64,000 nt of DNA from NCBI RefSeq assembly GCF_012843905.1, contig NZ_JABAGC010000013.1, positions 1 through 64,000 on the forward strand. The letters run 5' to 3'. The DNA is from Clostridium sp. SM-530-WT-3G (GTDB lineage Bacteria; Bacillota; Clostridia; Clostridiales; Clostridiaceae). The notes beneath the pieces are model-generated. The model saw nothing but the letters and a program-made list of their open reading frames with translations. It did not search any database and was not told the origin of the DNA. A program made the position numbers and the translations under genes. Of this stretch, positions 26,306 to 35,960 are shown piece after piece (the stretch's first letter is position 1; each line of letters starts with the position of its first letter).

Positions 26306-28753
26306 TTAATGTTTCATAAAATATTTATTTAATATAACAGCTCTTATAGCTTCATATTTTGTAAATTTAGGAAGTTTATTTTTTAATTCAGATACTTTAT
26401 CATATCCATATTTTTCACAAGCTTCTACTATTAATTTTTCTTCTTCCTCATTAAAGAATTCACTTAAATTAATATCAAATGGATTTTCTCCAATTTCTTT
26501 AAGATATTCCTGAACATATCCTAATACTGTGGATACTGAAATTTCTAACTTTTCAGCTACACTATGAATATTTTCTTTTTTCTTAAGCATATCAATAGCT
26601 ATTTCATCATTATTTCTAGTTTCTCCATCAAGTATAACTTTTCTTTTTTTCTTATAACTCCAGTTTACATCTATATGATTTTCTAAAATATAATTATTTA
26701 TTGCTTCTATAAATCTTTCTCCATAAGAACTTATTTTTTTAGGCCCCATTCCACTAATATCTTTTAATTCTTCTAAAGTTGTAGGATATCTTCCACTCAT
26801 TTCTTTAAGACTGTTCATAGAAATTATAAATTGAGGATATTCTGTATTTTCTTCTCTAGCGATTTCTGCTCTTACATTTTTAAGTATTTCATATAATTTT
26901 TCATCTGTTGATACTTCAAGTATAAGAGTATTTTCTTCTGAATCATCATTGTTTTCTTCTGATTTTTCTTCTAAAACAATATTATGTTTCTGTACATATT
27001 CCTTAATTACCTCTTCAAATAATTTACCATACTTACTATACTTGACTTCACCAACACCAGAAATATTTTTCATTGAATCTTCATTTATTGGATATTTCAC
27101 AGACATTTCTTTAAGAGTAACATCTCCAAATACAATGTAGGGTGGAACATTATGTTCTTTGGCAATTTCACTTCTAATTCCTTTAAGTATTTCAAATAAT
27201 TCATTATCTTCTCTAATCCTTTTATTAACCTTAAATTCTTTAAGGATTACTTTTGTTTCGCCCACAAGAACCTGTCTTGATACAGAATTTAAAGACAAAA
27301 CTGGATAAGTTCCTTGTACTACTGTAATAAATCCTTGAGATATTAATGTATTTATAAAATTCTTAAGTTCTTCTGCTGAATAATCCTTCATTATTCCATA
27401 AGTTGATAACTTATCAAATTCAAACTGCAACACTTTTTTATTCTTAGAACCCCTTAAAACATCAATAAGCATTCCTGCTCCAAATTTATGTTTCATCCTA
27501 TAGATACATGAGAGAACTTTTTGTGCATCTACTGTCTTATCTGTCATTTCTCCCTCATTCAAACAATTACTACACTTATTACAATTTTCATTATATTCTT
27601 CTCCAAAATAATTCAATATATATTTTCTATAGCACTCATTACTAAATACAAAATCCTGCATCTGCTGAAGTTTTTCGTATTGATTATTTTTTCTTATTGG
27701 ATTTTCTATGGAGTTTTCTATTAAATACTTTTGAACATGAATATCTTGTGGTGAAAATAACAAGATACATTCACTTTCTTCACCATCTCTTCCTGCTCTT
27801 CCTATTTCCTGATAGTAACTTTCTAAATTTCTAGGCATATTATAATGAATGATATACCTTACATCTGGCTTATCAATCCCCATGCCAAAGGCATTTGTCG
27901 CAACCATTATTTTTGCTCTATCATAAATAAAATCTTCCTGATTTTCTCTTCTATTTTCTTCAGATAAACCTGCATGATAATGTGTAACACTAAAGCCCTT
28001 TGAAGATAATAATTCATAAATGTTATCTACTTCTTTCCTTGTTGCTGCATAAATAATCCCTGAAACATCTATATTATCTTCTATGTATTTAAGCATATAT
28101 GCTTTTTTACTTTCACCTTTAACAATATTAATAGTTAAATTTTCTCTATTAAATCCAGTTACAAAAACTTCAGGATCTTTTAACTTTAATAAAGAAACAA
28201 TATCATTTCTAACTTCTTCAGATGCTGTAGCAGTAAATGCTGTTACTATTGGTCTCTTCTTTAAAAGATTAATAAATTGAGAAATTCTTCTATAGCTAGA
28301 TCTAAAATCATGTCCCCATTGAGATATACAGTGGGCTTCATCTACGGCAATTTGAGATATATCACATCTTGAAATGACATCTAAAAATAATCCTGATTCA
28401 AGTCTTTCAGGTGCAATATATAATATTTTTATATCTCCCATTTCAAGGTCTTTTATGATATTATTTTCTTCTTCACTTGTAAGGCTACTATTTATATACG
28501 CTCCCTTTATTCCCATATCCTTTAATGTATCAACCTGATCTTTCATAAGCGATATTAAAGGAGATATTACAATAGTTAATCCTTCTAACATAAGAGCAGG
28601 TACTTGATAGCATATAGATTTTCCCCCTCCAGTAGGCATAATAGCAAGCACATCTCTTCCTTCTACTATTGTATCTATAATCTTTTCCTGACCTCTTCTA
28701 AAACTCTTATATCCATAATACTTTTCTAAAATCCCTAATGAAGTTTCACTCAT
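26306..28753 (-). CDS. recQ: ATP-dependent DNA helicase RecQ with two HRDC domains
   Basis: An 815-residue 3'-5' helicase of recombination and replication repair. The core has Walker A MPTGGGKS (about 40-47), VDEAHCISQWGHDFR (about 137) and GRAGRDG; the RecQ zinc site has CYRKYILNYFG and CNKCSNC (about 370-395), followed by the winged helix. Two HRDC domains follow (about 515-590 and 625-700), each ending in a G-x-G/K-kYG hairpin pattern, then a C-terminal helix-turn-helix-like module (SVAEKLEISVSTVLGYV). Most RecQ proteins of 600 residues have one HRDC; this is the longer form. It stands alone with a J-domain gene behind it. Confidence 0.95.
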   Translation of the reverse strand: MSETSLGILEKYYGYKSFRRGQEKIIDTIVEGRDVLAIMPTGGGKSICYQVPALMLEGLTIVISPLISLMKDQVDTLKDMGIKGAYINSSLTSEEENNIIKDLEMGDIKILYIAPERLESGLFLDVISRCDISQIAVDEAHCISQWGHDFRSSYRRISQFINLLKKRPIVTAFTATASEEVRNDIVSLLKLKDPEVFVTGFNRENLTINIVKGESKKAYMLKYIEDNIDVSGIIYAATRKEVDNIYELLSSKGFSVTHYHAGLSEENRRENQEDFIYDRAKIMVATNAFGMGIDKPDVRYIIHYNMPRNLESYYQEIGRAGRDGEESECILLFSPQDIHVQKYLIENSIENPIRKNNQYEKLQQMQDFVFSNECYRKYILNYFGEEYNENCNKCSNCLNEGEMTDKTVDAQKVLSCIYRMKHKFGAGMLIDVLRGSKNKKVLQFEFDKLSTYGIMKDYSAEELKNFINTLISQGFITVVQGTYPVLSLNSVSRQVLVGETKVILKEFKVNKRIREDNELFEILKGIRSEIAKEHNVPPYIVFGDVTLKEMSVKYPINEDSMKNISGVGEVKYSKYGKLFEEVIKEYVQKHNIVLEEKSEENNDDSEENTLILEVSTDEKLYEILKNVRAEIAREENTEYPQFIISMNSLKEMSGRYPTTLEELKDISGMGPKKISSYGERFIEAINNYILENHIDVNWSYKKKRKVILDGETRNNDEIAIDMLKKKENIHSVAEKLEISVSTVLGYVQEYLKEIGENPFDINLSEFFNEEEEKLIVEACEKYGYDKVSELKNKLPKFTKYEAIRAVILNKYFMKH

Positions 28754-28925
28754 ACCTTTTTATTCTCCTTTACAATAACGAAATAAAACGAACATATGTT
28801 TTATTTTGATTATTAACATATATTTATTTTTTATTCACATTCTTCAACAAATTTTATTATATTTTATTAGCATGTATGGCACAAATAAAACTGTATTATT
28901 GCCAAAACCTAAAACATCATAAATA

Positions 28926-28955
28926 AAAGCCGCTCTAAATTTTTAGAACAGCTTT
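28926..28955 (-). terminator. Terminator downstream of map
   Basis: AAAGCCGCTCTAAA (28926-28939) and TTTAGAACAGCTTT (28942-28955) pair fully only on the minus strand, where G-U pairs fill two positions, and a T-rich tail follows. It therefore serves map. Confidence 0.75.
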
Positions 28956-29007
28956 TTATCCTTATATTAACTTATTCAATATAGTCTTAACTAAATAGTC
29001 ACTTATT

Positions 29008-29877
29008 TTAGTAAGCTAATACTTCAACTCCATCTTCAGTTATTAAAACTGTATGTTCCCATTGTGCTGATAACTTATCATCTTCTGTATAAATAGTCCA
29101 TCCATTATCAGCATCTTGATATACATCATATGTACCTTCATTAACCATTGGTTCAACTGTTAATACCATACCTGGTACTAATAACATTCCTGTACCTGCT
29201 TCACCTATATGAGGCACAAATGGTTCTTCGTGGAATTCATTTCCTACTCCATGACCACCTAATAATCTTACTATAGAATATCCGTTATCATGAGCAACCT
29301 TTTGACATGCAGCTCCTATATCACCTAAGAATCCCCATGGTTTAATTGCTTTTATACCAGCAAGCATACATTCTCTAGATACTTCAACAAGTTTTTTAGC
29401 TTCTTCAGATACTTCTCCAATCATAAACATTCTTGAAGCATCTGAATAATATCCATCTAATATAGTAGATACATCAACATTTATTATATCTCCATCTTTT
29501 AATATTACATTTTCATCTGGAATACCGTGACATACTTCATTATTTATTGATGTACATACGCTCTTTGGAAATCCTTCAAAATTTAATGGTGCTGGAATTG
29601 CACCATGTTCAGTAGTATAATCATAAACAAGCTTATCAATATCTGCTGTACTCATTCCTGCTTTAATTTTGCTTGCTACTAAATCTAATACACCGTTATT
29701 TATTGCTGCACTCTTTTTTATTCCTTCTATTTCTTCAGGTGTTTTAATTAAACTTCTATCTGGAACTTCGTATCCCTTTAATCTGTAACTTTCTATTTTT
29801 TCATCAAATTCTAAGTGGCATTTCTTATATTTTTTACCACTACCACACCAGCATTTCGCATTTCTATCATCTGCCAT
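29008..29877 (-). CDS. map: Methionine aminopeptidase with N-terminal SEC-C zinc motif
   Basis: Removes the initiator Met from nascent proteins. The first 25 residues hold a SEC-C zinc motif (CWCGSGKKYKKCH), followed by a pita-bread type I MetAP fold: VCHGIPDENV, the metal ligands in GDIINVDVS and YYSDASRMF, GHGVGNEFHEEP and LTVEPMVNEG. At 289 residues it is longer than the 250-residue form by the SEC-C extension, which in related enzymes helps ribosome association. It appears to be monocistronic, with its own terminator. Confidence 0.95.
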   Translation of the reverse strand: MADDRNAKCWCGSGKKYKKCHLEFDEKIESYRLKGYEVPDRSLIKTPEEIEGIKKSAAINNGVLDLVASKIKAGMSTADIDKLVYDYTTEHGAIPAPLNFEGFPKSVCTSINNEVCHGIPDENVILKDGDIINVDVSTILDGYYSDASRMFMIGEVSEEAKKLVEVSRECMLAGIKAIKPWGFLGDIGAACQKVAHDNGYSIVRLLGGHGVGNEFHEEPFVPHIGEAGTGMLLVPGMVLTVEPMVNEGTYDVYQDADNGWTIYTEDDKLSAQWEHTVLITEDGVEVLAY

Positions 29878-30071
29878 TTTACTTTTGCACCTCTTTATTT
29901 TCTCTAAATTTTATTTACTATATAATAATTAAATTTCAACAATTATAATTTTTCCAAAGCTAATCAATATAAATGTCACTTAAAATATAGCAATAATATA
30001 TTATAGCTTAATTATTAATCTATGGTTTATTATATATCAAAACAAATTATATAACAAATTCCTAAAGAATA

Positions 30072-31514
30072 TTACTTCCTAGCTCTTTCAGCTTTAAGCT
30101 TCTTTCCCTTTATGGTCATATCTCTTAATGCTTTTAATACAAACATTCCTTTTCCATTAAGTATTTCTACATATGATCCATTATCTTGAACATCAATGAT
30201 ACCGATATCTGTTCCTGAAACACCATTAACTTTTGTTATTGCTCCAACAATATCTCCTGGTCTTATTTTCTTTTTCTTTCCACCATTTAAATAAATCTTT
30301 GTTATATCAGCATTTATATTTTTAGATTTTTCTTTCTTTTTCTTAGGTGCTGATTTTAAAATTTCTGTTCCAATTTTGAAATTTTCTTTTATTGTTTCAT
30401 TTGAAGGATTTTCTTTTACAGGAAGCTCAAAACCTATATATTTTTGAATTTCATCTAAATATCTATCTCCTTTTCTTGTACATATGGAAATAGCTTTTCC
30501 TTTTGCACCAGCTCTTCCACTTCTACCTATTCTATGAACATATGCTTCTTTTTCAACTGGAAGTTCAAAATTTATTACATGAGTTATATTTTCTATATCT
30601 ATACCTCTAGCTGCAATATCAGTAGCAACAAGTATTCTAAATTCACCTTTTTTGAATCTATCCATTACCTCAAGTCTTTCTTTTTGTAATAGTCCGCCAT
30701 GAATTTTCCCTGCAGAATATGACTTTGATTTCAAAAATTCAAATATATTATCAACACTATCTTTAGTTCTTCCAAAAATAACAGCTGTTTCTGGCTTTTC
30801 ACATATTAATATATTATTTAAAAAGTCAAGTCTACTATCATAATTTACATAATACAGATTATGCTCTATATTATCTGTAATAAGTTTCTGGTTCTTAATT
30901 GAAATATCAACTGGTCTATCCATATACTTTTCACAAAGTTCTTTAATTTCTTGAGGAATTGTTGCAGAAAAAAGCATAGTAACCTTTTTCTTTGGAATTC
31001 TTCTTATTATTCCTTCTACCTGTCTAATAAATCCCATATTAAGCATTTCATCTGCTTCATCAATTACAAAATACTTAATTTTTGAAACATCAAGACTTCC
31101 TCTATCTATATGATCTAATATTCTTCCTGGAGTTCCTACAACCACATGAGTCTTTTGTTTAAGAGCTCTAGCCTGCTCACTTATAGGCTGCTTACCAAAT
31201 ACAGGTACACATTTTATTCTCTTAAATCTTCCTATATTAATAAAATCATCACTTACTTGAACTGCAAGTTCTCTTGTTGGACTTAGCACTAAAACTTGTG
31301 GCTTATTTTCTTCCCAATCTATCTTTTCACATAAAGGTATAGCAAAAGCCGCTGTCTTACCACTTCCAGTCTGTGATTTAACTAATAAATCTTTATTTAG
31401 CATTATTTCAGGAATTACTCGTCCCTGTACTTCAGATGGTTTTTTATATCCTAACCCTTCTATAGCTCTCATTATTTCATCACTTAATTTAAATTTACTA
31501 AATTCATTTTTCAT
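30072..31514 (-). CDS. dbpA: DEAD-box RNA helicase DbpA type
   Basis: A 480-residue ATP-dependent RNA helicase with a C-terminal DbpA RNA-binding domain (about 405-480: TKIYLNGGKKKKIRPGDIVGAI) that in E. coli and B. subtilis YxiN recognises hairpin 92 of 23S rRNA during 50S assembly. Core motifs are intact: Q motif KPSEVQ, SQTGSGKTAAF, PTRELA, TPGRILD, VIDEADEMLNMG, SAT, and HRIGRSGRAG. The start ATG is followed by KNEFSKFKLSDEI. It is monocistronic. Confidence 0.93.
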   Translation of the reverse strand: MKNEFSKFKLSDEIMRAIEGLGYKKPSEVQGRVIPEIMLNKDLLVKSQTGSGKTAAFAIPLCEKIDWEENKPQVLVLSPTRELAVQVSDDFINIGRFKRIKCVPVFGKQPISEQARALKQKTHVVVGTPGRILDHIDRGSLDVSKIKYFVIDEADEMLNMGFIRQVEGIIRRIPKKKVTMLFSATIPQEIKELCEKYMDRPVDISIKNQKLITDNIEHNLYYVNYDSRLDFLNNILICEKPETAVIFGRTKDSVDNIFEFLKSKSYSAGKIHGGLLQKERLEVMDRFKKGEFRILVATDIAARGIDIENITHVINFELPVEKEAYVHRIGRSGRAGAKGKAISICTRKGDRYLDEIQKYIGFELPVKENPSNETIKENFKIGTEILKSAPKKKKEKSKNINADITKIYLNGGKKKKIRPGDIVGAITKVNGVSGTDIGIIDVQDNGSYVEILNGKGMFVLKALRDMTIKGKKLKAERARK

Positions 31515-31861
31515 CTATGTTATATATCTCCTGACTTTTTACTTTAATTCACCCAAATTCTATTTATTATATCACCATAAACTCATATATACCAATTATT
31601 ATATATTTAAAAAACAAAAAGAACCTCAATGACATTTTATCAGTCTATCATAAAGATTCTTCTTAGATTATTGCAATAAATTCTATGGCTTTAATATTAC
31701 CCTCCAAAATTATATTTTATTTATTTTTTACCTGTTTGAAGAGTAATATGTATTGTTTTTAATAATAAAATAAAAAGTCAGCATAAACATAAACTCCCTT
31801 TCAACAATATAGTTCATATTTATACTGACAAAAAAGTATAATAACTTCTATGTACATAATC
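31515..31861. other. Intergenic region, no gene seen
   Basis: About 350 AT-rich bases between the dbpA start and a small co-oriented gene. It should contain the dbpA promoter. I see no open frame with a ribosome site, no strong hairpin and no repeat. Confidence 0.5.
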
Positions 31862-32119
31862 TTATTTTATCTCTTCAATAGCCAATATTTGAGGTTCATT
31901 TTGTTGTATCTTAACATAAATTTCTGTTACAGTTATCTCCAATCTACTCATAATTGGATGCCTTTTACAAATAAAATGGTACTCCTTATCTCCATTTGTA
32001 ATAACCGCAATCGGATAAAACTTCCATCCTATTACACCTTTAAGTGCATCATTTAATATTTCCATTTCTTCTAGACTAATTGTACTTTCAATCTTTAGTT
32101 CTTTGCTTTGTATATCCAT
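31862..32119 (-). CDS. Hypothetical protein (85 aa)
   Basis: A small soluble protein that starts MDIQSKELKIEST with AAGGAG upstream (seen at 32128-32133 on the complement). It has no cysteine pair, signal peptide or membrane helix; charge alternates with short beta-like segments. I do not recognise the family. A conflicting plus-strand frame across the same bases has no ribosome site. It is flanked by non-coding sequence on both sides. Confidence 0.6.
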   Translation of the reverse strand: MDIQSKELKIESTISLEEMEILNDALKGVIGWKFYPIAVITNGDKEYHFICKRHPIMSRLEITVTEIYVKIQQNEPQILAIEEIK

Positions 32120-32359
32120 GGTAATTCTCCTTGCTTCTAAACAAATTCAATATTATTTACATATAAATAACACCCATATTTCATTATATAGACTTAATTA
32201 TATGAATCTGCAACTCTTCCTTTCTTCTATAGCTACATCTTACTCTAAATATCTGTATATTTGGTTAACAAGAAATTAATAAAAGATTAAAATTTTATTA
32301 TAATTATGTAAATTAACACTTAAAAAAACTTAGATATACATTGAAGATTTTCTTAATAA

Positions 32360-32821
32360 TTATTTACTTTTCTCTATATTTAATAATTTCTCTTTAATAT
32401 CAAGTCCACCTCCATATCCTACAAGCTTACCATTAGTTCCAATTACTCTATGACATGGTATAAATATTGATATAGGATTTTTATTATTCGCATTTCCAAC
32501 TGCTCTTACAGCTTTTTCATTATTTATAGCTACTGCTATATCCTTATAACTTCTTGTTTCTCCATAAGGAATTTTAGTCAGAGCATCCCATACACTCATT
32601 TGAAACTGAGTTCCCTCAGCCTTTAAAGGCAGTTCAAATTCTCTTCTTTCTCCTTTAAGATATTCATCTAGTTGTTTAAATGCCTCATATATTAATTCTG
32701 TTTCTTTCTTTATATAATCATCTTCTATATTATCTCTTATATATAATTTAGTTATATATCCATCTTCCTCGGCAATTTCTATATCACCAAGAATAGTTGA
32801 ATATGTATAATAATATTTCAT
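32360..32821 (-). CDS. ogt: Methylated-DNA--protein-cysteine methyltransferase
   Basis: Directly reverses O6-methylguanine damage by transfer of the alkyl group to its own cysteine. The 153 residues include an N-terminal ribonuclease-like half and the C-terminal catalytic half with TKIPYGETRSYKDIA, the asparagine hinge VGNANNKNPI, and the active-site IPCHRVIG near residue 122, followed by GYGGGLDIKEKLL. Length fits the Ogt form without an Ada domain. It is monocistronic and divergent from the next helicase gene. Confidence 0.95.
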   Translation of the reverse strand: MKYYYTYSTILGDIEIAEEDGYITKLYIRDNIEDDYIKKETELIYEAFKQLDEYLKGERREFELPLKAEGTQFQMSVWDALTKIPYGETRSYKDIAVAINNEKAVRAVGNANNKNPISIFIPCHRVIGTNGKLVGYGGGLDIKEKLLNIEKSK

Positions 32822-32965
32822 TAATATTTCTCTCCTTCCAATCCAATATAATTAATATATCAAAAAAATGCATATATAATTATAGTTTAATAAAATAATA
32901 AGTATCACTTTTTCATTCGTACTTATATTCTTCTAGCAAAAATTAAATATTAAATATATAATTAA

Positions 32966-32993
32966 TTGACAATTAATGTTGTCTTTTGATAAT
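32966..32993 (+). promoter_or_regulatory. Probable sigma-A promoter of the plus-strand helicase gene
   Basis: TTGACA at 32966-32971 and GATAAT at 32988-32993, spaced 16 bases, 47 bases before the helicase ATG. Confidence 0.5.
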
Positions 32994-33039
32994 TTTAATT
33001 GTAGATTACTAATTTAGTATAAGATACAAAGGAGATATT

Positions 33040-34266
33040 ATGACTACTTTTAATGATTTAAACTTAGATTCAAATATAATAGAGGGATTAAAGAAACAAG
33101 GAATAACAAGACCCACAGCAATTCAAGCTGCTGCAATAGGTCCAGCCCTTGAAAATAAAGATATAATAGGTGAAGCTTTTACTGGAAGTGGTAAAACATT
33201 AGCTTATTTACTACCTATATTCCACAAAATAGATACATCAAAAAGAGAAATGCAGGCTATTATCTTAGCACCTACTCACGAACTTGCACTTCAAATTGAA
33301 GCACAAATTAAGCTTTTAGCAAAGAATTCAAGTACTCCTGTAACTTCACTTTCAGTAATTGGAGATGTAAATATCAATAATCAAATTAAAAAACTTAAAG
33401 AAATAAAACCTCATATAATTGTAGGTTCAACAGGTAGAATTTTAGATTTAATTAGAAAGAAAAAGATTACTGCCCATACAATTAAGACAATTGTTATTGA
33501 TGAAGGTGATAATTTACTTGATCCAAAGAGATCTCAAATAACAAAAGATATTATAAAAACTACTATGAGAGATCGTCAGCTTATGGTATTTTCAGCTTCA
33601 ATAAAGCCAGAAACATTACTTACAGCTGAAAGATTAATGAAAGAACCTGTCATAATAAAATCAGAAGAAAAACCTGAAATAAATCCAAATATTAAACATA
33701 TGCTTTTTGTATGCGACAGAAGAGATAAATTTGAAACCTTAAGAAAAATAATTGTTGCAGAGAAACCTGAAAAGGCAATTGTATTTGTTAATAGTAATGA
33801 AGATATTGAGATGACTACTGCAAAATTAAACTTCCATAGTAAAGATTGTTTTGCTATGAGCGGTCATATTTCTAAAGAAGATAGAAAACTTGCTATTGAA
33901 AGCTTTAGAAAAGGTGATATTAAAATATTAGTTTCTTCAGATGTAACTGCAAGAGGATTGGATGTTGAAGGAGTTACTCATGTATTCCATCTTGATCTCC
34001 CATTAAAATTAAATGAATATCTTCACAGAGCAGGAAGAACTGCAAGAGGAAATAATAGTGGAGTTTCTATAGCTATTGCTACAGAAAAGCAACTTAATAT
34101 AATTAAAAAGTATGAAAAAGAATTTAAAATTAAATTTGAAAACAAGAGAGTTTTTGGTGGAAAAATAGAAGATAAATCTAGTGAAAAATCATATTCAAAT
34201 TCAAAAAAGCCTAAAAAGAAAATTAACTCTTACGGAAACAGAGAAGGAAAGTCTAAATTCTTTTAA
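33040..34266 (+). CDS. DEAD-box-like RNA helicase with altered motif II (DEGD)
   Basis: A 408-residue superfamily 2 helicase, preceded by AAAGGAG. Motif I is TGSGKT (about residue 49), Ia PTHELA, Ib STGRILD instead of TPGR, motif II IDEGDNLLD instead of DEAD, motif III SAS instead of SAT, then TARGLDVEGVTHV and HRAGRTARG. The C-terminus is a Lys/Ser-rich tail (KKPKKKINSYGNREGKSKFF). The family changes RNA structure with ATP; here the changed motif II keeps the two acidic residues for Mg-ATP, so activity is possible. It is the second DEAD-type gene within 3 kb and is clearly not a copy of dbpA. Confidence 0.88.
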   Translation: MTTFNDLNLDSNIIEGLKKQGITRPTAIQAAAIGPALENKDIIGEAFTGSGKTLAYLLPIFHKIDTSKREMQAIILAPTHELALQIEAQIKLLAKNSSTPVTSLSVIGDVNINNQIKKLKEIKPHIIVGSTGRILDLIRKKKITAHTIKTIVIDEGDNLLDPKRSQITKDIIKTTMRDRQLMVFSASIKPETLLTAERLMKEPVIIKSEEKPEINPNIKHMLFVCDRRDKFETLRKIIVAEKPEKAIVFVNSNEDIEMTTAKLNFHSKDCFAMSGHISKEDRKLAIESFRKGDIKILVSSDVTARGLDVEGVTHVFHLDLPLKLNEYLHRAGRTARGNNSGVSIAIATEKQLNIIKKYEKEFKIKFENKRVFGGKIEDKSSEKSYSNSKKPKKKINSYGNREGKSKFF

Positions 34267-34278
34267 TGTATAAAAAAG

Positions 34279-34298
34279 ACATCCCTTAATTGGGATGT
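34279..34298. terminator. Bidirectional Rho-independent terminator
   Basis: ACATCCC / GGGATGT (34279-34285 and 34292-34298), six-base loop, A run before and T run after; between two convergent genes. Confidence 0.9.
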
Positions 34299-34317
34299 TT
34301 TTTATGTACTAATTTAA

Positions 34318-35118
34318 TTATCTTTTATCTAAGAAATCAACTACTTCTTTAATAACACCAATATTATTATTTACAGTAATATAATCGGCATACTTTTTTA
34401 CTTTCTCTGATGCATTGTCTGGGCAAAATGATATTCCACATTCCTGTAACATTTCAGCATCATTTATATTGTCACCAGCTGCTATAACTTTCTTTTTATC
34501 CAATTTATATAAGTTAATTATCTCTCTTAACGCCTGTCCTTTTGATATGTTATCAGGTAAAATTTCTAAAAATCTATCTCCACTTCTAGTGACCTCTACA
34601 TTATATTTATCTTTAAATATTAACTGAAGTTTATCCATAAATTCTATTTCCCCAACAAGGAGTACTTTATTCCATCTTAATTCAAATAAATTTTCAGGCA
34701 TATCATAAATTATATTTAAAAAGCTTGTTGCTTGTCTTTCTGACATACCATTATCATTAAAAACATAAATATCTTTTCCACAATAAACTTCAATTCCAAG
34801 ATTACTATAATCTTCAGTCAGCTTGCATATAACTTGTTTTTTATGATCTTCAAGAGTATGTTCTATTATTATTTTTCCATCTATACAATCATAAATCATT
34901 CCACCATTATATACTATTGATGGCAACTCCATTTTTAATCCATAAATATATTTTTCTATTGATTCAAAAGCTCTTCCTGTCGCAATAGCAAACTTTCCTC
35001 CACCTTCTATAAAACGTTCTATTGCTTCTCTATTTTGAGGTGATACTTCTTTTTTATCATTTAAAAGTGTACCATCTAAATCTGTGTAAATAACATAACC
35101 TTTATACTTGTCTCCCAT
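34318..35118 (-). CDS. Cof-type HAD-superfamily phosphatase
   Basis: A 266-residue cytosolic phosphatase of the Cof/YidA group (HAD type IIB cap). Motif I is YTDLDGTLLND (nucleophile Asp near residue 13), motif II ATGRAF, motif III Lys in SKGQALREI and motif IV GDNINDAEML. Members act on sugar phosphates, FMN or similar; the substrate cannot be told. ATG 35118 has GGAGG eight bases upstream; the earlier ATG at 35133 overlaps that site. Confidence 0.9.
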   Translation of the reverse strand: MGDKYKGYVIYTDLDGTLLNDKKEVSPQNREAIERFIEGGGKFAIATGRAFESIEKYIYGLKMELPSIVYNGGMIYDCIDGKIIIEHTLEDHKKQVICKLTEDYSNLGIEVYCGKDIYVFNDNGMSERQATSFLNIIYDMPENLFELRWNKVLLVGEIEFMDKLQLIFKDKYNVEVTRSGDRFLEILPDNISKGQALREIINLYKLDKKKVIAAGDNINDAEMLQECGISFCPDNASEKVKKYADYITVNNNIGVIKEVVDFLDKR

Positions 35119-35226
35119 TATTCTGTCCTCCATTAACTTTCTTTATACAACAATATATTATAACTTATTATAGTTTTATTATATATTACTATGAAAGCTG
35201 CTCCAACATTAGGTGCCTATATAAAA

Positions 35227-35250
35227 AGGCAGGAAGACTTCTTCCTGCCT
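35227..35250 (-). terminator. Rho-independent terminator
   Basis: AGGCAGGAAG / CTTCCTGCCT perfect 10-bp stem with a 4-nt loop; on the minus strand it follows the exported-protein gene and ends in TTTTTAT. Confidence 0.92.
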
Positions 35251-35261
35251 AATAATTAATA

Positions 35262-35765
35262 TTATGTGTAAATTTTATCAATTTTATATATATTATTTTC
35301 CTTTATTATTTCAACATAATTACTTTTATTTCTAATCCAATTATTATCACTTATTTTTCCATTACCTGCTATCCATTTATTACTTTCATCTGTAAATTGT
35401 ATATCATATGATATTTTTGCAATAAATCTATTTTCTTTAATTTCCATAATTTTTATATTATTTATTTTGTATTCAGCAAAGGTTTCTACTTCTTTATTGT
35501 TCAAATTGTCATTTAAATCCATTCCAGCTATTGCAATTCTATTTTTATTTATATATTCTTCAAATAACTTTCTTCCAATAACCTCTTCTGAATTTTCACT
35601 TGAATTTGTTAACACAGCTTGATTATTTGGTTCTTCTTGTTCATTAATACTTATAGTATCAGCATATGCATTGACCAAATTAAATGAGGATTTTTCAATA
35701 AATAAATTAGAAATTAATAATAAACTTAAACTTGAGATTAAAATTAATACTTTCCTTTTTTTCAT
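35262..35765 (-). CDS. Small exported protein of unknown function
   Basis: A 167-residue product with a clear signal peptide: MKKRKVLILISSLSLLLISN, followed by a likely cleavage after NAYA (about residue 36). There is no lipobox, so it should be released or wall-associated. The mature part is acidic, rich in Asn, Glu and Ile, with a C-terminal beta-rich segment containing tryptophans. I recognise no family. ATG 35765 follows GAGGGTGG; an earlier in-frame start at 35798 would spoil the signal peptide. It is monocistronic with its own terminator. Confidence 0.75.
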   Translation of the reverse strand: MKKRKVLILISSLSLLLISNLFIEKSSFNLVNAYADTISINEQEEPNNQAVLTNSSENSEEVIGRKLFEEYINKNRIAIAGMDLNDNLNNKEVETFAEYKINNIKIMEIKENRFIAKISYDIQFTDESNKWIAGNGKISDNNWIRNKSNYVEIIKENNIYKIDKIYT

Positions 35766-35960
35766 AATACCACCCTCTTCAGCTGCTATGATATTCATCG
35801 TAGCATTATATAAATAATATAAAAAGAAGAAGCTTCTTTTATTTATTTTACCACACTGAAATAATAATGTGTATATGAATTCTTACTAGTAAATTAATTC
35901 TTTTTATGTATTAATAATAATTTTATAAAATTTAAATAACTAATCTTCTTAAATGTCACT

